Assembly (NCBI GenBank): GCA_035544955.1
Contig: DASZZN010000009.1
Location: 186,001-250,000 of the forward strand
Length of the DNA stretch: 64,000 nt
Source of the DNA: Candidatus Dormiibacterota bacterium
GTDB taxonomy: Bacteria > Chloroflexota > Dormibacteria > CF-121
Reading direction: 5' to 3'
Shown: positions 25,889 to 34,847 of the stretch, in pieces
Layout of the letters: every line of letters begins with the position of its first letter
Numbering within the stretch: position 1 is the stretch's first letter
Program-made: the position numbers and the translations under genes
Notes under the pieces: generated by a model
Databases searched by the model: none
What the model was told of the DNA's origin: nothing
Seen by the model: only the letters and a program-made list of their open reading frames with translations

Positions 25889-27309
25889 GGTCGCTGCATC
25901 AACGCCAGCCCATCGCCGACCGCGACCGTTCGGTAGCCTTGAGACTCGAACGACGCGATCTGCTGCTGCAACGCGGCGGCGTTGTGGCCGAGCGCGGCGT
26001 CGTCGAGGGCCAGGTATTCGGCATTGTTGGGGCCCTCGTACTCGAGGTTATAGATCAGCCGGCGGTGCGACAGGTGGGGCGTCAGATTGTTCTCCGCGGC
26101 GACGCTGGCGTCCGGTGGGATGCGGTCCAGGTTGCCGGCAAACGCCGCGTAGCGTGGCTCCGACTGGAACATGCGCGGATCGAAGTGCCGCGAGAACGGC
26201 AGATCACCGAACAAAATCGAAAACACCAGCGAGCTGGCGAGCACGGCGGCCGCGGTGGGCGCCCTGAAGGACGGCCCAAGACGGGCGAATCCCAGGATCG
26301 AGGTCCCGATGACCAGCGGGATCAGCGGGGCCGCGTAATGACTGGTGAACGCGTACTGGGGCGCGTAATTGGAGAGCAGCAGGATGCCCAGCGTCGGCAG
26401 GACGAGGATCGCGGCAAATCCGGAGAGCGCCGTGAGTCCGAGCACCGGCCCGAAGATGCCCACCAGGAATTTCAGCTTCTGCGTCTGGAACAGCAGGTGC
26501 GCGAGCCGCCCCGGATTGGTGATGGCGTTCGTCACGATCTCCTGCGGCGTCGTGCCGAGCTCCGCGTAGCGGTAGTTCAGGCGGCGGGCGAAGTATTCGT
26601 AGGAGCCGCCGCCGAACGCCGGAATGATGACGCGAACGATGGCCAGGAAAGCTGCCAGGCTGCCGGCGAGCACGCCCAGGCCCAGCTTCCAGTCGCGCTT
26701 GGCGAGCAGGATATAGGCGCCGAAGCCAACGCCGACGAGTGGCAGCTCCTCCTTGATGAGAAAGGTCGACGCCAGGCTGACGAGAAACCAACCAGACCGG
26801 CCTTTCTCCAGGAAGTAGATCGCAAACCCGAGGGGCAGGACGGCGAGCGCGAGCTCGTGGAAATCGAACAGGTTGATGAAGGCAACCGGCAGGAAAAGGA
26901 AGTACACCAGCACCCAGACGATCCGCTGAAAGCCCGGCTCGAGCCTGAGCCGCGCCAGCAGGTAGAGCGGCCAGACGCCGAGCGCAAGGAACAGGGTCTG
27001 GATCACTAGCAGCGTTTCGGGACGCGGAATCAGCAGGTACGCCGGCATCAGCAGCAGGTAGACCGGCGAAAAGTGGTCCGCCAGGTACGAGTGCGGCTGC
27101 GCCTGGACCAGGCTCATCGTCGACTCCAACAATCGGCCCTGCGTCGTATTCCAGAAGACCTGGTCGAAGATCCCCAGGTCCGGGCCGAAGGAGTGGTAGG
27201 TCACGTGGCGCAGGACCGAGAGGATGCTGTAGAGCACGAAGTAGGCCAACGCGAGGCCGGCCACGACGTAGGGCTCGACGCGAATCAGCCGGCGATTGAT
27301 TTCACCCAT
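25885..27309 (-). CDS. DUF2079 domain integral membrane protein
   Basis: A 474-residue protein with ten or more hydrophobic segments. DUF2079 hallmarks are FGPDLGIFDQVFWNTTQGR near residue 42, DHFSPVYLLLMPAYLL near 80, and LFDFHELALAVLPLGFAIYFLEK near 150. A soluble C-terminal domain follows (about residues 375-474). These proteins resemble GT-C glycosyltransferases or mannosyltransferases, but activity is not established. It heads the minus-strand run into the MetE-like pair, with a CTGA overlap. Confidence 0.85.
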   Translation of the reverse strand: MGEINRRLIRVEPYVVAGLALAYFVLYSILSVLRHVTYHSFGPDLGIFDQVFWNTTQGRLLESTMSLVQAQPHSYLADHFSPVYLLLMPAYLLIPRPETLLVIQTLFLALGVWPLYLLARLRLEPGFQRIVWVLVYFLFLPVAFINLFDFHELALAVLPLGFAIYFLEKGRSGWFLVSLASTFLIKEELPLVGVGFGAYILLAKRDWKLGLGVLAGSLAAFLAIVRVIIPAFGGGSYEYFARRLNYRYAELGTTPQEIVTNAITNPGRLAHLLFQTQKLKFLVGIFGPVLGLTALSGFAAILVLPTLGILLLSNYAPQYAFTSHYAAPLIPLVIGTSILGFARLGPSFRAPTAAAVLASSLVFSILFGDLPFSRHFDPRMFQSEPRYAAFAGNLDRIPPDASVAAENNLTPHLSHRRLIYNLEYEGPNNAEYLALDDAALGHNAAALQQQIASFESQGYRTVAVGDGLALMQRP

Positions 27310-27328
27310 GGCGAGCGCGACCTATAAT
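27301..27328 (+). promoter_or_regulatory. Promoter of the lipoprotein gene
   Basis: TTCACC (27301-27306) and TATAAT (27323-27328), 16 bases apart, lie about 58 bases before the lipoprotein ATG at 27386. The match is moderate at -35 and perfect at -10. Confidence 0.5.
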
Positions 27329-27385
27329 GCGCCTAGCGTGCCAGCCGCCGTAACCGGCTGGGGTCGCCGGTCGTTGAGAGGGGTC

Positions 27386-27898
27386 ATGAAGGGATTCGGC
27401 GCAGCGCTTTTGCTTGGTTTCGCCTGCCTCGTGTTGGCCGGATGCGGCGGCGACAGCACGACCACCTTCGTGCTGGAGAGCGGATCGCCGACGGCCACCG
27501 CCAAAGCGGGTGCCACCACCTCGGCCCAGGCCAGCGCCAGCCCCGCGAGCTCCACGCTTCCTGTCACGGCCGCGACGCCGATCCCCGACAACCTGAAGAT
27601 CATCATCGACAGCCCGGATGCAAGTACCGCGATCAGCTCGACGGTCCAGGTATCCGGGACCGCGAGTGTCGACAAGGGGACGGTCGTTGCCGTTGTGCTG
27701 GATGCCGCAGGCAACGAGCTGGGCCGCGCCACGACGACAGCCTCCGCCGTGAAACCGGACTATGGTCACTACGACGTGACGGTCACCTTTACCGGCGGCG
27801 TCTCGGGGCAGAAAGGCCAGATCAAGGTGTTCGGGGTCAGCCCGCGCGACGGGACGACGCCCACCTCCTACTACTTCATCCAGATCAGGTTCGGCTAG
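27386..27898 (+). CDS. Lipoprotein with Gmad2-like immunoglobulin domain
   Basis: A 170-residue secreted lipoprotein. The signal peptide ends in LVLAGCGGD, with Cys20 as the lipidation site. A Thr/Ala/Ser-rich linker (about residues 27-65) leads to an Ig-like beta domain beginning IIIDSPDASTAISSTVQVSGTA, which resembles the Gmad2 domain. GAGAGGGG before ATG 27386 is a good ribosome site. The last 14 bases overlap the convergent gene's end. Function unknown; probably extracellular binding. Confidence 0.8.
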   Translation: MKGFGAALLLGFACLVLAGCGGDSTTTFVLESGSPTATAKAGATTSAQASASPASSTLPVTAATPIPDNLKIIIDSPDASTAISSTVQVSGTASVDKGTVVAVVLDAAGNELGRATTTASAVKPDYGHYDVTVTFTGGVSGQKGQIKVFGVSPRDGTTPTSYYFIQIRFG

Positions 27899-29300
27899 CC
27901 GATCGCAGTCCGGCCGCGATCGGCAGCGGACTGGCGGTGGGCACACCGGTCGCCTTTCGAAGACTGAAGATCATTTCCGAACCGCCCACGTACTCGAGCG
28001 CGTCGATTGTGAATCCGCGCGCCTTAAGGTACGCCGCCAGGTTCGACCGGCTGTAGTGGGTGATGTGCTCATCGGCGTACCCGCCGGGCGCCAGCCGGCC
28101 GTAGAGCCACTCCATCGCGCGCCAGCGCCAGCGGTCGTAGTCCGGGGTGCCCAGGATCAACCGGCCGCCCGGCTCGAGCACACGCTCGAGCTCGCTGAAA
28201 ACGCGCTCGTCGGCCGCGACGTGCTCGATCACTTCGGAGCAGATCACGCAATCGAAGGCCGAGTCCCTGAAGGGCAGTTCGAAAATCGAGCCGTGAACCA
28301 GCGGATTGCCGTAGCGCCTCGCAAAGCGCAGCTTGGCAAGGACGATGTCGAGCCCGACCATCCGGCCGGATCCGATGATGCGGCTCGACCCACAGCCGAC
28401 GTCGAGCACGCGGCGCGCGCCGGCCGCCATCGTAGTGATCACCTGGTAGCGTCGCCGCTGCCAGTAGCGCTGGAGCGGGACGACGCTCTCATACGCGCGG
28501 GCGTCGTAGTCGGCCGAGGCGATCGAGTTGCGCAGCTTCCACATGGCACCGAAGGTCTTGAGATGGGAGAGGGCGAAGCGCGCCAGCCAGGCCCGGTGCG
28601 TACTCCGCGCCCGGTAGTGGAGCGGCACTTCGCGAATCGCGTACCCGGCGGCGGCCATGCGGATCAGGATTTCCTGGAGGATGTCGAAACCGGTGGCCTG
28701 CAGTGGCAGGGATGCGAGCGCCACACGATGGTAGAGCCGGTAGCCGCTGGAGAGATCCGAATAGGGGAGGGAGAGTCCCCGGCGCAGCGCGAGACTCAGC
28801 GCCCGGCTGAGTGCCCGGCGCGCGCGCGGCATCTCGGCACGGCCACCCTCGACGTACCGGGACGCGATCACGACCTCGACGCCGTGGCGCGCCGCCCAGA
28901 TTGCCGCGAGAAAGCTCGGATCGTGCGAGCCGTCGGCATCGAGCGTCAGGATGTACTCCCCGTGCGCCCGATCGAACCCCGCCCGCAACGCGGCGCCGTA
29001 GCCGCCGGCCGAGCCCTGGTCGATGACCACCAGTTCATGCGTGATCTCGAGCGAACGCAGCGCCTGTTGCAGCGCCGGAAGAAGCCCGTCCGGGTTGCCA
29101 GGCTGCTTGGCGGTCACGATGAGCACCGTTACGTTGACGGTTGAGTGGCGACCGGGGGCAGCAGAACCCGGGACGAACGAGGGAATGCCGTCCAGGATCG
29201 GGTACCCGGCGCCGCAGCCTCCGCAGGTGAGGTTCGCGTCGCCGTCCGCTCGGAGGTCGCCCCGGCAGGCCGGACAGGCCAGCCCGGGGACGGCGTGCAT
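27885..29300 (-). CDS. Three-module fusion: Trm112-like zinc ribbon, glycosyltransferase 2, methyltransferase
   Basis: A 471-residue protein. Residues 9-45 form a Trm112-like zinc ribbon (CPAC, then CGGC, then YPILDGIPSF). Residues about 55-285 are a GT2 domain (VLIVTAKQ, ELVVIDQGSAGGYGAALRAG, LTLDADGSHDP, IASRYVEGG). Residues about 300-450 are a class I SAM methyltransferase (RRVLDVGCGSSRIIG, FDCVICSEVIEHV, LEPGGRLILGTPD). Zinc ribbon plus methyltransferase is a known pairing; a GT2 inserted between them is unusual. It probably adds and methylates a sugar of a lipid-linked glycan. Its end overlaps the convergent lipoprotein gene by 14 bases. Confidence 0.85.
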   Translation of the reverse strand: MHAVPGLACPACRGDLRADGDANLTCGGCGAGYPILDGIPSFVPGSAAPGRHSTVNVTVLIVTAKQPGNPDGLLPALQQALRSLEITHELVVIDQGSAGGYGAALRAGFDRAHGEYILTLDADGSHDPSFLAAIWAARHGVEVVIASRYVEGGRAEMPRARRALSRALSLALRRGLSLPYSDLSSGYRLYHRVALASLPLQATGFDILQEILIRMAAAGYAIREVPLHYRARSTHRAWLARFALSHLKTFGAMWKLRNSIASADYDARAYESVVPLQRYWQRRRYQVITTMAAGARRVLDVGCGSSRIIGSGRMVGLDIVLAKLRFARRYGNPLVHGSIFELPFRDSAFDCVICSEVIEHVAADERVFSELERVLEPGGRLILGTPDYDRWRWRAMEWLYGRLAPGGYADEHITHYSRSNLAAYLKARGFTIDALEYVGGSEMIFSLRKATGVPTASPLPIAAGLRSASRT

Positions 29301-29359
29301 TGCGTCATGCTACCCGAGCACAGGCCACAGAAAGACCGTCACCTGCCGTTACATCGCTG

Positions 29360-30298
29360 ATGGCTGGCGCCGTGCTTTCGATTTCGATCGTGATTCCCAC
29401 GCTCAACGCGGGCCGAGCCTTCGGGACGGTCCTGCACCGGATCATGGGCCAGGGTCGGATGCCGCTCGAGATCGTCTGCGCGGACTCGGGCTCGACCGAT
29501 GCCACCCGGCACATCGTGAGCCAGTTCCCTCTCGCCCGAATCGCCGAGGTCAACGGGTCAGCTGGCCCGCGCAAGTGGAACCTGGCGATGGAGGAGACCC
29601 GCGGCGACGTCGTGGTCTTTCTCGCCCAGGACGCGCTGCCGTCAGACGGCGATTGGTTGAACCATCTGACGGCGGCGTTCGACGACGCGTCCGTGGGCGG
29701 CGTGTACGGCCGCCAGGAAGTCGCCATCGACGGCGATCCGGTATCGGGGTTCAGGCTCGCCCAACGGTTCTGCCGCGAGCCACACGCCCGGCGGATCCGG
29801 GTGGGTGACGCGATTGCCTACAAATCGCTGCCCTTCTTCATCGACAATGCGGCGGTCCGCGGCTCGGTCTGGCGCGGCATCCACTTCAACGAGCACCTTC
29901 CGGTCGGGGCCGACCGGGTCTGGGCGCGGCAGGCCGTGCTGGCCAGCTACACGATCGCGTACGCGCCGGATGCGGTTGTCGCCAGGGACGTGCCGGCCAG
30001 CCTGCGGGCCGCTTACCGGCTGGCGATGTTGACGGGTTACACCGACAAGCACTATGGCGACCAGGGCGGTACGCTCTGGCCCGATTCGCGCCACTTCGTC
30101 AAACGGGCGTCCTGGTACCTGCTGAAGGGTTTCGCCTGGGGCCGCCTGCCCTACCTCGCGCTGGAGGACGTCGTGCAGCGCTATGGCTACAGGCTCGGGC
30201 GGCGCCTCGAGCGGATGAGCCCCCAGTTTCGTGGGCGCTTTGCGCCTGAGACCGCCCAACCCGATCGACCGCTCGACGTCGACGACTGGGCTGCCTGA
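29360..30298 (+). CDS. Glycosyltransferase family 2, rhamnosyltransferase-like
   Basis: A 312-residue GT-A enzyme. The N-terminus LSISIVIPTLNAG is followed by IVCADSGSTDATR near residue 40 and FLAQDALPSDG near 90, where the usual DxD is replaced by QDA. WARQAVLASY and YAPDAVVARDV follow near 210. This layout fits the group annotated as rhamnosyltransferases. ATG 29360 is divergent from the fusion gene with a 59-base gap. A role in building a surface glycan is inferred from the neighbours. Confidence 0.85.
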   Translation: MAGAVLSISIVIPTLNAGRAFGTVLHRIMGQGRMPLEIVCADSGSTDATRHIVSQFPLARIAEVNGSAGPRKWNLAMEETRGDVVVFLAQDALPSDGDWLNHLTAAFDDASVGGVYGRQEVAIDGDPVSGFRLAQRFCREPHARRIRVGDAIAYKSLPFFIDNAAVRGSVWRGIHFNEHLPVGADRVWARQAVLASYTIAYAPDAVVARDVPASLRAAYRLAMLTGYTDKHYGDQGGTLWPDSRHFVKRASWYLLKGFAWGRLPYLALEDVVQRYGYRLGRRLERMSPQFRGRFAPETAQPDRPLDVDDWAA

Positions 30299-30305
30299 CC
30301 GAGGT

Positions 30306-31637
30306 CTAGTAGCACCCGCCGGCGAGCTGGGCCCCAATGCCCGACATCCAGTAGAGCCCTGACCCTTGGACATACAGGGCCACTCCCGTTGCCGAACCAC
30401 CGTTGAATCCGGCGCTGTAGTTGCCGGCAAACCAGATCCCGTGGCTGTCGGCGATGGGCGTGTTGTATGAGCTGAACCCGTTCCCGCCTCCGTACTGGGG
30501 ATTGGCGAAGCCGGCGATCACCGTCGCGCTCGTCGCTCCTGTCGCGATCCAGATCTCTGAGCCGGTGTTGTTCAGAAAGCTGACGTTGATGATGGGATTG
30601 CCTTTGGCGTCGAGACCGATGATCGAACTCTGAGTTTCGGGGCGCGTGAACCAGTCTGTGCTCGAACCCGTCGCGAGGTCGAGGCGCTGGATGACGTTGC
30701 TTGTGCCCTGCGGCACGGCCGACGTGGAGGTCCCATACGCGGCCGTCTTCGATGCCGCTCGCCAGTAGCCGGTCCTGGTGATTTGTCGCGGTGTGCCCGA
30801 GAAGGGAAGCACCCATAGGCCGCCTGCGTTCGGGTCGCCGGCGTAGACAGCGTCTGTTTGGACGGCAACGATGGCCCAGCTGTGACCCGCGCCCAGCTCG
30901 GACTGCGAGTTGCTGGCGACGTTCACGACGTATACACCATCCGCCGCCGCATAGGCATAGCGACTCCCGTCGGGCGAGATCTGATTGGCCGCCACCGGTA
31001 CCCATCGGGAGTACTGGCGGTCGTAGCTCAGACCATAGCCTTGACCGTAGCCGGGCCCGGGTCCGCCGACTGGCGGCGCCGTCGGGCTGGTCGCGGGGAC
31101 GGTCACGCTGCTGGCCGGGTCAGGAATAAACGAGCCCCCCGGAAACACGATGAAGCCTCCACTGCCGGGCGGGCCCGCATACACCGGCAGGCGGCAATCG
31201 AGGGGCAGGGTGGAAACGACCGACCCGTTGGATGCCGGTGCGTAGAAGGGCGGATAGTGTCCGCTTGGGCTGGCTGAACCGCCCTGGGGTGGGTACGCCC
31301 CGGAGGCTGGATTCCCGTACGGCGGGTAGGGCCCCGAGGCCGGATTCCCGTACGGGTTGGAGGCCGGGTTGCCAAACGGTGAAATAGGTTGCGGACTACC
31401 CGCGCCGCTCTGAGTCGGGCTCGGCCGGATGGCCACCGATGCCACCGTGATGCAGCCGCTGGCAATGTTCGTCAGACCGAGTGCTCGGGCCGGTCCGCAT
31501 CGCAGCGGGGTGGTGAACGTGACGGCGGTGGCGAGGACCACAAGCGAGACGACGCTGACGGCGATGGCGAGGACAGGCCGATTGCGAAAAACCGACTGGA
31601 TGCCTAGGAGCCACCCCCGGCCCGCGCTCTGCCTCAT
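30306..31637 (-). CDS. Membrane-anchored protein with Pro/Gly/Asn-rich repeats and beta-propeller-like domain
   Basis: About 443 residues. One membrane helix (residues 22-42) is followed by an unusual low-complexity stretch, about residues 80-125, with a repeated unit close to YGNPASGPYPP in four imperfect copies (31290-31378). A beta-rich domain fills the C-terminal half (SPDGSRYAYAAADGVYVV, GGLWVLPFSGTPRQI, IWIATGATSATVIAG), suggesting a propeller exposed outside the membrane. ATG 31637 is preferred; TTG 31646 is possible. It follows the ligase gene in the same orientation. No specific function is recognised. Confidence 0.7.
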   Translation of the reverse strand: MRQSAGRGWLLGIQSVFRNRPVLAIAVSVVSLVVLATAVTFTTPLRCGPARALGLTNIASGCITVASVAIRPSPTQSGAGSPQPISPFGNPASNPYGNPASGPYPPYGNPASGAYPPQGGSASPSGHYPPFYAPASNGSVVSTLPLDCRLPVYAGPPGSGGFIVFPGGSFIPDPASSVTVPATSPTAPPVGGPGPGYGQGYGLSYDRQYSRWVPVAANQISPDGSRYAYAAADGVYVVNVASNSQSELGAGHSWAIVAVQTDAVYAGDPNAGGLWVLPFSGTPRQITRTGYWRAASKTAAYGTSTSAVPQGTSNVIQRLDLATGSSTDWFTRPETQSSIIGLDAKGNPIINVSFLNNTGSEIWIATGATSATVIAGFANPQYGGGNGFSSYNTPIADSHGIWFAGNYSAGFNGGSATGVALYVQGSGLYWMSGIGAQLAGGCY

Positions 31638-31667
31638 GCCACTCAATCGCTCGAGCTGTCCGTTTTG

Positions 31668-33395
31668 TTACGGCCCCGCCCCGAATTGGGCGAGCAGTGC
31701 TCGGTTCGCGGGGTCGAAGCGATCCAATTCGACGGCCTTCGCTGCCGCGGCTCGCGCCTGCGTGAAGCGCCCGAGGTTGAGATCGGCCAGGGCGAGGTTT
31801 CGGTACACGAGCGGATTGTAGGTTCCGAGCTGCGCGGCGTCGCCATAGGCCTGCGCGGCGCTCGCCCAGTCCGTGCGCTCGAAGGCGATGTTGCCGACCT
31901 CGACCGCATAGACACCCTCCCGCGGCGCCAGGTCCCTCGCCTGCGCGGCGGCCCCTCGGGCGAGGTCGCTGCGGCCCTCGATATCTGCCGTAACCGCCAC
32001 GCGAAGATGCGAATCGGCGAGGTAGGGAAACACGGTCGCGACGAGCGCCAGTGCCGCCAGCGCCGCGATGGCGATCGCGCCGGCCATCGATCTTTCCCGT
32101 CCCAGGGTGATGGAGTGCGCCGTTCGCGTTGCGCCCCACGATTCCATGGCCGCGGCGGCAAAGATCCAGAAGGGCAACGAGGCGGCGAGCGCCGAGAAAT
32201 TGAGCTGGAGCGTGACCTGATAGGCGACCCATGCGGCGAAGATCGCGACGGCTCCTTCTCGCCGGCGTCCTTTCCAGAACGCGTGGACAAAGGCGGCAAG
32301 CACGAGCGCGTAGGCGGCCAGACCGACCAGTCCCTGGGTCGCCGCGACCTGCAGTGACTCGGCATGCGCTTTGTCCACCTGCGACCGCCCCAGGTTGGTT
32401 GCCTGGAAGCGTGGATAGACCAGTCCGACGTTGTCCGGCCCATAGCCGAATAGGGGGCGGCTCTCGATCAGTCGAATGCTGTCGCGCCAGATGGCTGGCC
32501 TCGGGCCCCACGCACTCACGTCGAAGACCGTCATGGCCCTCGCCTGGATCTGCGGCTCGAGCGGCAGGCGACCGGCGAGGCTGAGGCCGGCCGTGACGAG
32601 GACGACGAGCACGATCAGCGCGGCGACCGCGCGGGGTCGGAGTATCAGGCGCGGGCTGGCGACGATGAGGACGAGCACGGCGACGGCCGTTCCCAGCCAC
32701 GCGCTCCTGCTCAATGTCAGGATCAATCCCGCGCCCAGCACTGCGAGCAGGTTGAGGGCGACGACCCGCTTGCTCCATGTATCCGACTGGAGCAGCTCGC
32801 GGAACGCCAGCGGGCAGAGCAGTGCGAGAAATGCGCCGAGGACGTTCTGTTGGCCCAGCGTTCCGAAGGCCGGCACGATGCCTCCCTGCCCGATCGAGTC
32901 CGTAACGGATTGCAAGATCGCGATGGCGGCAACCAGGTATCCGCTTGCGAGGAGCACGCGGAACAGGGCGCGCGCATCTCCCGGACCGGCCAGGGTTTGT
33001 ACGGTCAGCCAGAACAGCCCGGCATACGTCAGGATCGTGAGCAGGCCATCGTAGCGTGCATAGGTGCCGAACACCGCGACGTTCTGGTTGTAGGCGAAGC
33101 CGGTTGATAGCACCGCCGAGAGAACAAACGCAAGTAGCGGCAGGTCGAGCGGTGTCCGCCTGATCGTCAGCGATCCAGTGGCGATGACGCGGGCCAGAAA
33201 GAAAATTACGAGACCGATGACGAGCACGCGGGCGACCAGCAGCTTGGGCAGGACGTAGCGGTCGTAGGTATCCCACCAGTAGGCGAGGGGGAGCAGGAAC
33301 ACGCCGGCGCGAAGGAACCAGCGTTCGACGGCGGCAAGCCGCGGCGGCGCCACCAGCAGAGTATGGCCGGTATAATCGGCGGCAATTCCTCCCAT
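31668..33395 (-). CDS. O-antigen ligase family protein with C-terminal TPR region
   Basis: About 575 residues with about twelve hydrophobic segments and a Wzy_C-type periplasmic loop (IWRDSIRLIESRPLFGYGPD, then KAHAESLQVAATQGLVG with the conserved His). The last 120 residues contain TPR-like helices (YAVEVGNIAFERTDWASAAQ; YRNLALADLNLGRFTQA). Such proteins polymerise or ligate lipid-linked glycans outside the membrane. The start is uncertain: ATG 33395 overlaps the divergent glmU ATG on the other strand, while GTG 33353 is also in frame. One of three Wzy/WaaL-type proteins in the window. Confidence 0.85.
   Translation of the reverse strand: MGGIAADYTGHTLLVAPPRLAAVERWFLRAGVFLLPLAYWWDTYDRYVLPKLLVARVLVIGLVIFFLARVIATGSLTIRRTPLDLPLLAFVLSAVLSTGFAYNQNVAVFGTYARYDGLLTILTYAGLFWLTVQTLAGPGDARALFRVLLASGYLVAAIAILQSVTDSIGQGGIVPAFGTLGQQNVLGAFLALLCPLAFRELLQSDTWSKRVVALNLLAVLGAGLILTLSRSAWLGTAVAVLVLIVASPRLILRPRAVAALIVLVVLVTAGLSLAGRLPLEPQIQARAMTVFDVSAWGPRPAIWRDSIRLIESRPLFGYGPDNVGLVYPRFQATNLGRSQVDKAHAESLQVAATQGLVGLAAYALVLAAFVHAFWKGRRREGAVAIFAAWVAYQVTLQLNFSALAASLPFWIFAAAAMESWGATRTAHSITLGRERSMAGAIAIAALAALALVATVFPYLADSHLRVAVTADIEGRSDLARGAAAQARDLAPREGVYAVEVGNIAFERTDWASAAQAYGDAAQLGTYNPLVYRNLALADLNLGRFTQARAAAAKAVELDRFDPANRALLAQFGAGP
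33371..33376 (+). promoter_or_regulatory. -10 box of glmU
   Basis: A perfect TATAAT lies 17 bases before the glmU ATG (33394), with no convincing -35 box. The leader would be only about ten bases. The complement also reads as an ATTATA on the minus strand, so both divergent genes may start from here. Confidence 0.5.
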
Positions 33396-34818
33396 GCGCG
33401 CCAACGCTTCCGCGGGGTCCAAACGGCCCGTTTCGTCGGAGCCGCGCGTAACCGTAGTCGTCCTGGCCGCCGGCAAGGGCGTGCGGATGAACTCCAGGCT
33501 TCCGAAAGTGCTGCATTCCGTTGCAGGCCGGCCGATGCTGCTCTGGTCGATGGCGGCGGCCCGTGCGCTCGATCCGGAGCGGACGCTGGTCGTGACGAAC
33601 CCCACGCATGACGGCATCCAGGCAGCGCTCAACGGCGACGTCCAGACGGTCAGCCAGGCCAAGCAGCTCGGCACCGGGCATGCGCTCGCGCAAGTTACGG
33701 CGGCGCACCGGACGTCAGGTCCTGTCGTCGTGCTTTATGCCGACGCGCCGCTGCTTCGCGGCGAGACGCTTCGCGCCTTGCTCGCCGAGCACGAAAAATC
33801 CCACGCAACCGTCACCCTGCTGACAGCCAATCTGGAACATCCCACGGGCTATGGCCGGATCGTCCGGGCGCGCAACGGTGTCTTCCGGGACATCGTCGAA
33901 GAAAAAGACGCCACGGACCAGCAAAAAGAGATTCGCGAAGTCAACTCCGGCGTGTATGTCTTCAATGGCCGCGAGCTCTGGCCGGCGCTGCTCAAGCTCG
34001 AAAACAACAATCGAGCCGGCGAGTATTACCTCACGGACATCGTGCGCTTGATCAAAGGCAAGGTGCATACGCTGCCCGTTGACGACGGCGACGAGATCCT
34101 GGGCATCAACGATCGCCGCCAGCTGGCCCAGGCCGAGCGCGTGATGCGCCAGAGAATCCTGGACGGCTTGATGACGAGTGGCGTCACGATCACGGACCCG
34201 GCGACGACGTTTATCGACGCCGATGTCCAGGTCGGCCGCGACACGGTCGTGCTGCCCTTCAGCTTTATCTCGGGCGAATCGAGCATCGGCGCGGACTGCA
34301 TCATCGGGCCGTTCGCGCAGATCCGCGACTCGATCATCGGGGACTCCTGCCGGATCGAGCGAGCCCACCTGGAGAAAGCGACCCTGGCGCAAAACGTCCA
34401 TGTTGGGCCCTTCAGCCGGCTGCGCACTGGCAGCGTACTGGACGAGGGCGTCCGCGTCGGGACTCACGCGGAGATCAAGAACTCGCACATCGGCGCGGGG
34501 ACGGCCATTGCGCATTTCAGTGCCGTGCTGGACAGCGACGTCGGCGCCGGCGCGAACATCGGCGCCGGGACCATCACGGCGAATTTTGACGGCGTCGACA
34601 AGCACCGGACCGAGATCGGCGACCGCGCGCAGGTCGGGAGCGATACGATTCTGGTAGCGCCGGTGCGTGTCGGCGACGACGCCTACACGGCGGCAGGATC
34701 GGTGATCACGGCAGACGTGCCGGCGGGGAGTCTGGCGATCGAGCGTTCCGAACAGAAGGTCGTTCCGGGCTGGACAGAACGGCGTCGGGGACGGCGCAAA
34801 CGGGAGGTTCCGACATAG
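33394..34818 (+). CDS. glmU: Bifunctional UDP-N-acetylglucosamine pyrophosphorylase / glucosamine-1-phosphate N-acetyltransferase
   Basis: A 474-residue two-domain enzyme making UDP-GlcNAc for peptidoglycan and surface glycans. The N-terminal pyrophosphorylase has LAAGKGVRM at residues 24-32, LPKVLH, KQLGTGHALAQ near 90 and YADAPLL near 112. The C-terminal left-handed beta-helix from about residue 260 carries IGPFAQIR, HVGPFSRLR, GTHAEIKNS and GAGTITANFDGVDKHRTEIG, the acetyl-CoA site. About 17 residues precede the usual start and have no homology, so initiation may be slightly internal. First of three housekeeping genes with prs and a CorC-type gene. Confidence 0.96.
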   Translation: MRANASAGSKRPVSSEPRVTVVVLAAGKGVRMNSRLPKVLHSVAGRPMLLWSMAAARALDPERTLVVTNPTHDGIQAALNGDVQTVSQAKQLGTGHALAQVTAAHRTSGPVVVLYADAPLLRGETLRALLAEHEKSHATVTLLTANLEHPTGYGRIVRARNGVFRDIVEEKDATDQQKEIREVNSGVYVFNGRELWPALLKLENNNRAGEYYLTDIVRLIKGKVHTLPVDDGDEILGINDRRQLAQAERVMRQRILDGLMTSGVTITDPATTFIDADVQVGRDTVVLPFSFISGESSIGADCIIGPFAQIRDSIIGDSCRIERAHLEKATLAQNVHVGPFSRLRTGSVLDEGVRVGTHAEIKNSHIGAGTAIAHFSAVLDSDVGAGANIGAGTITANFDGVDKHRTEIGDRAQVGSDTILVAPVRVGDDAYTAAGSVITADVPAGSLAIERSEQKVVPGWTERRRGRRKREVPT

Positions 34819-34847
34819 CGCAGCCCAGGGTCGGCGAGCGAGTCGAT

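Noticed and set aside
31396-33708. A 770-codon minus-strand open frame overlapping the O-antigen ligase
   Set aside because: The translation is Arg/Pro-rich without membrane segments, while the other frame gives a clean ligase; a GC-skew shadow.
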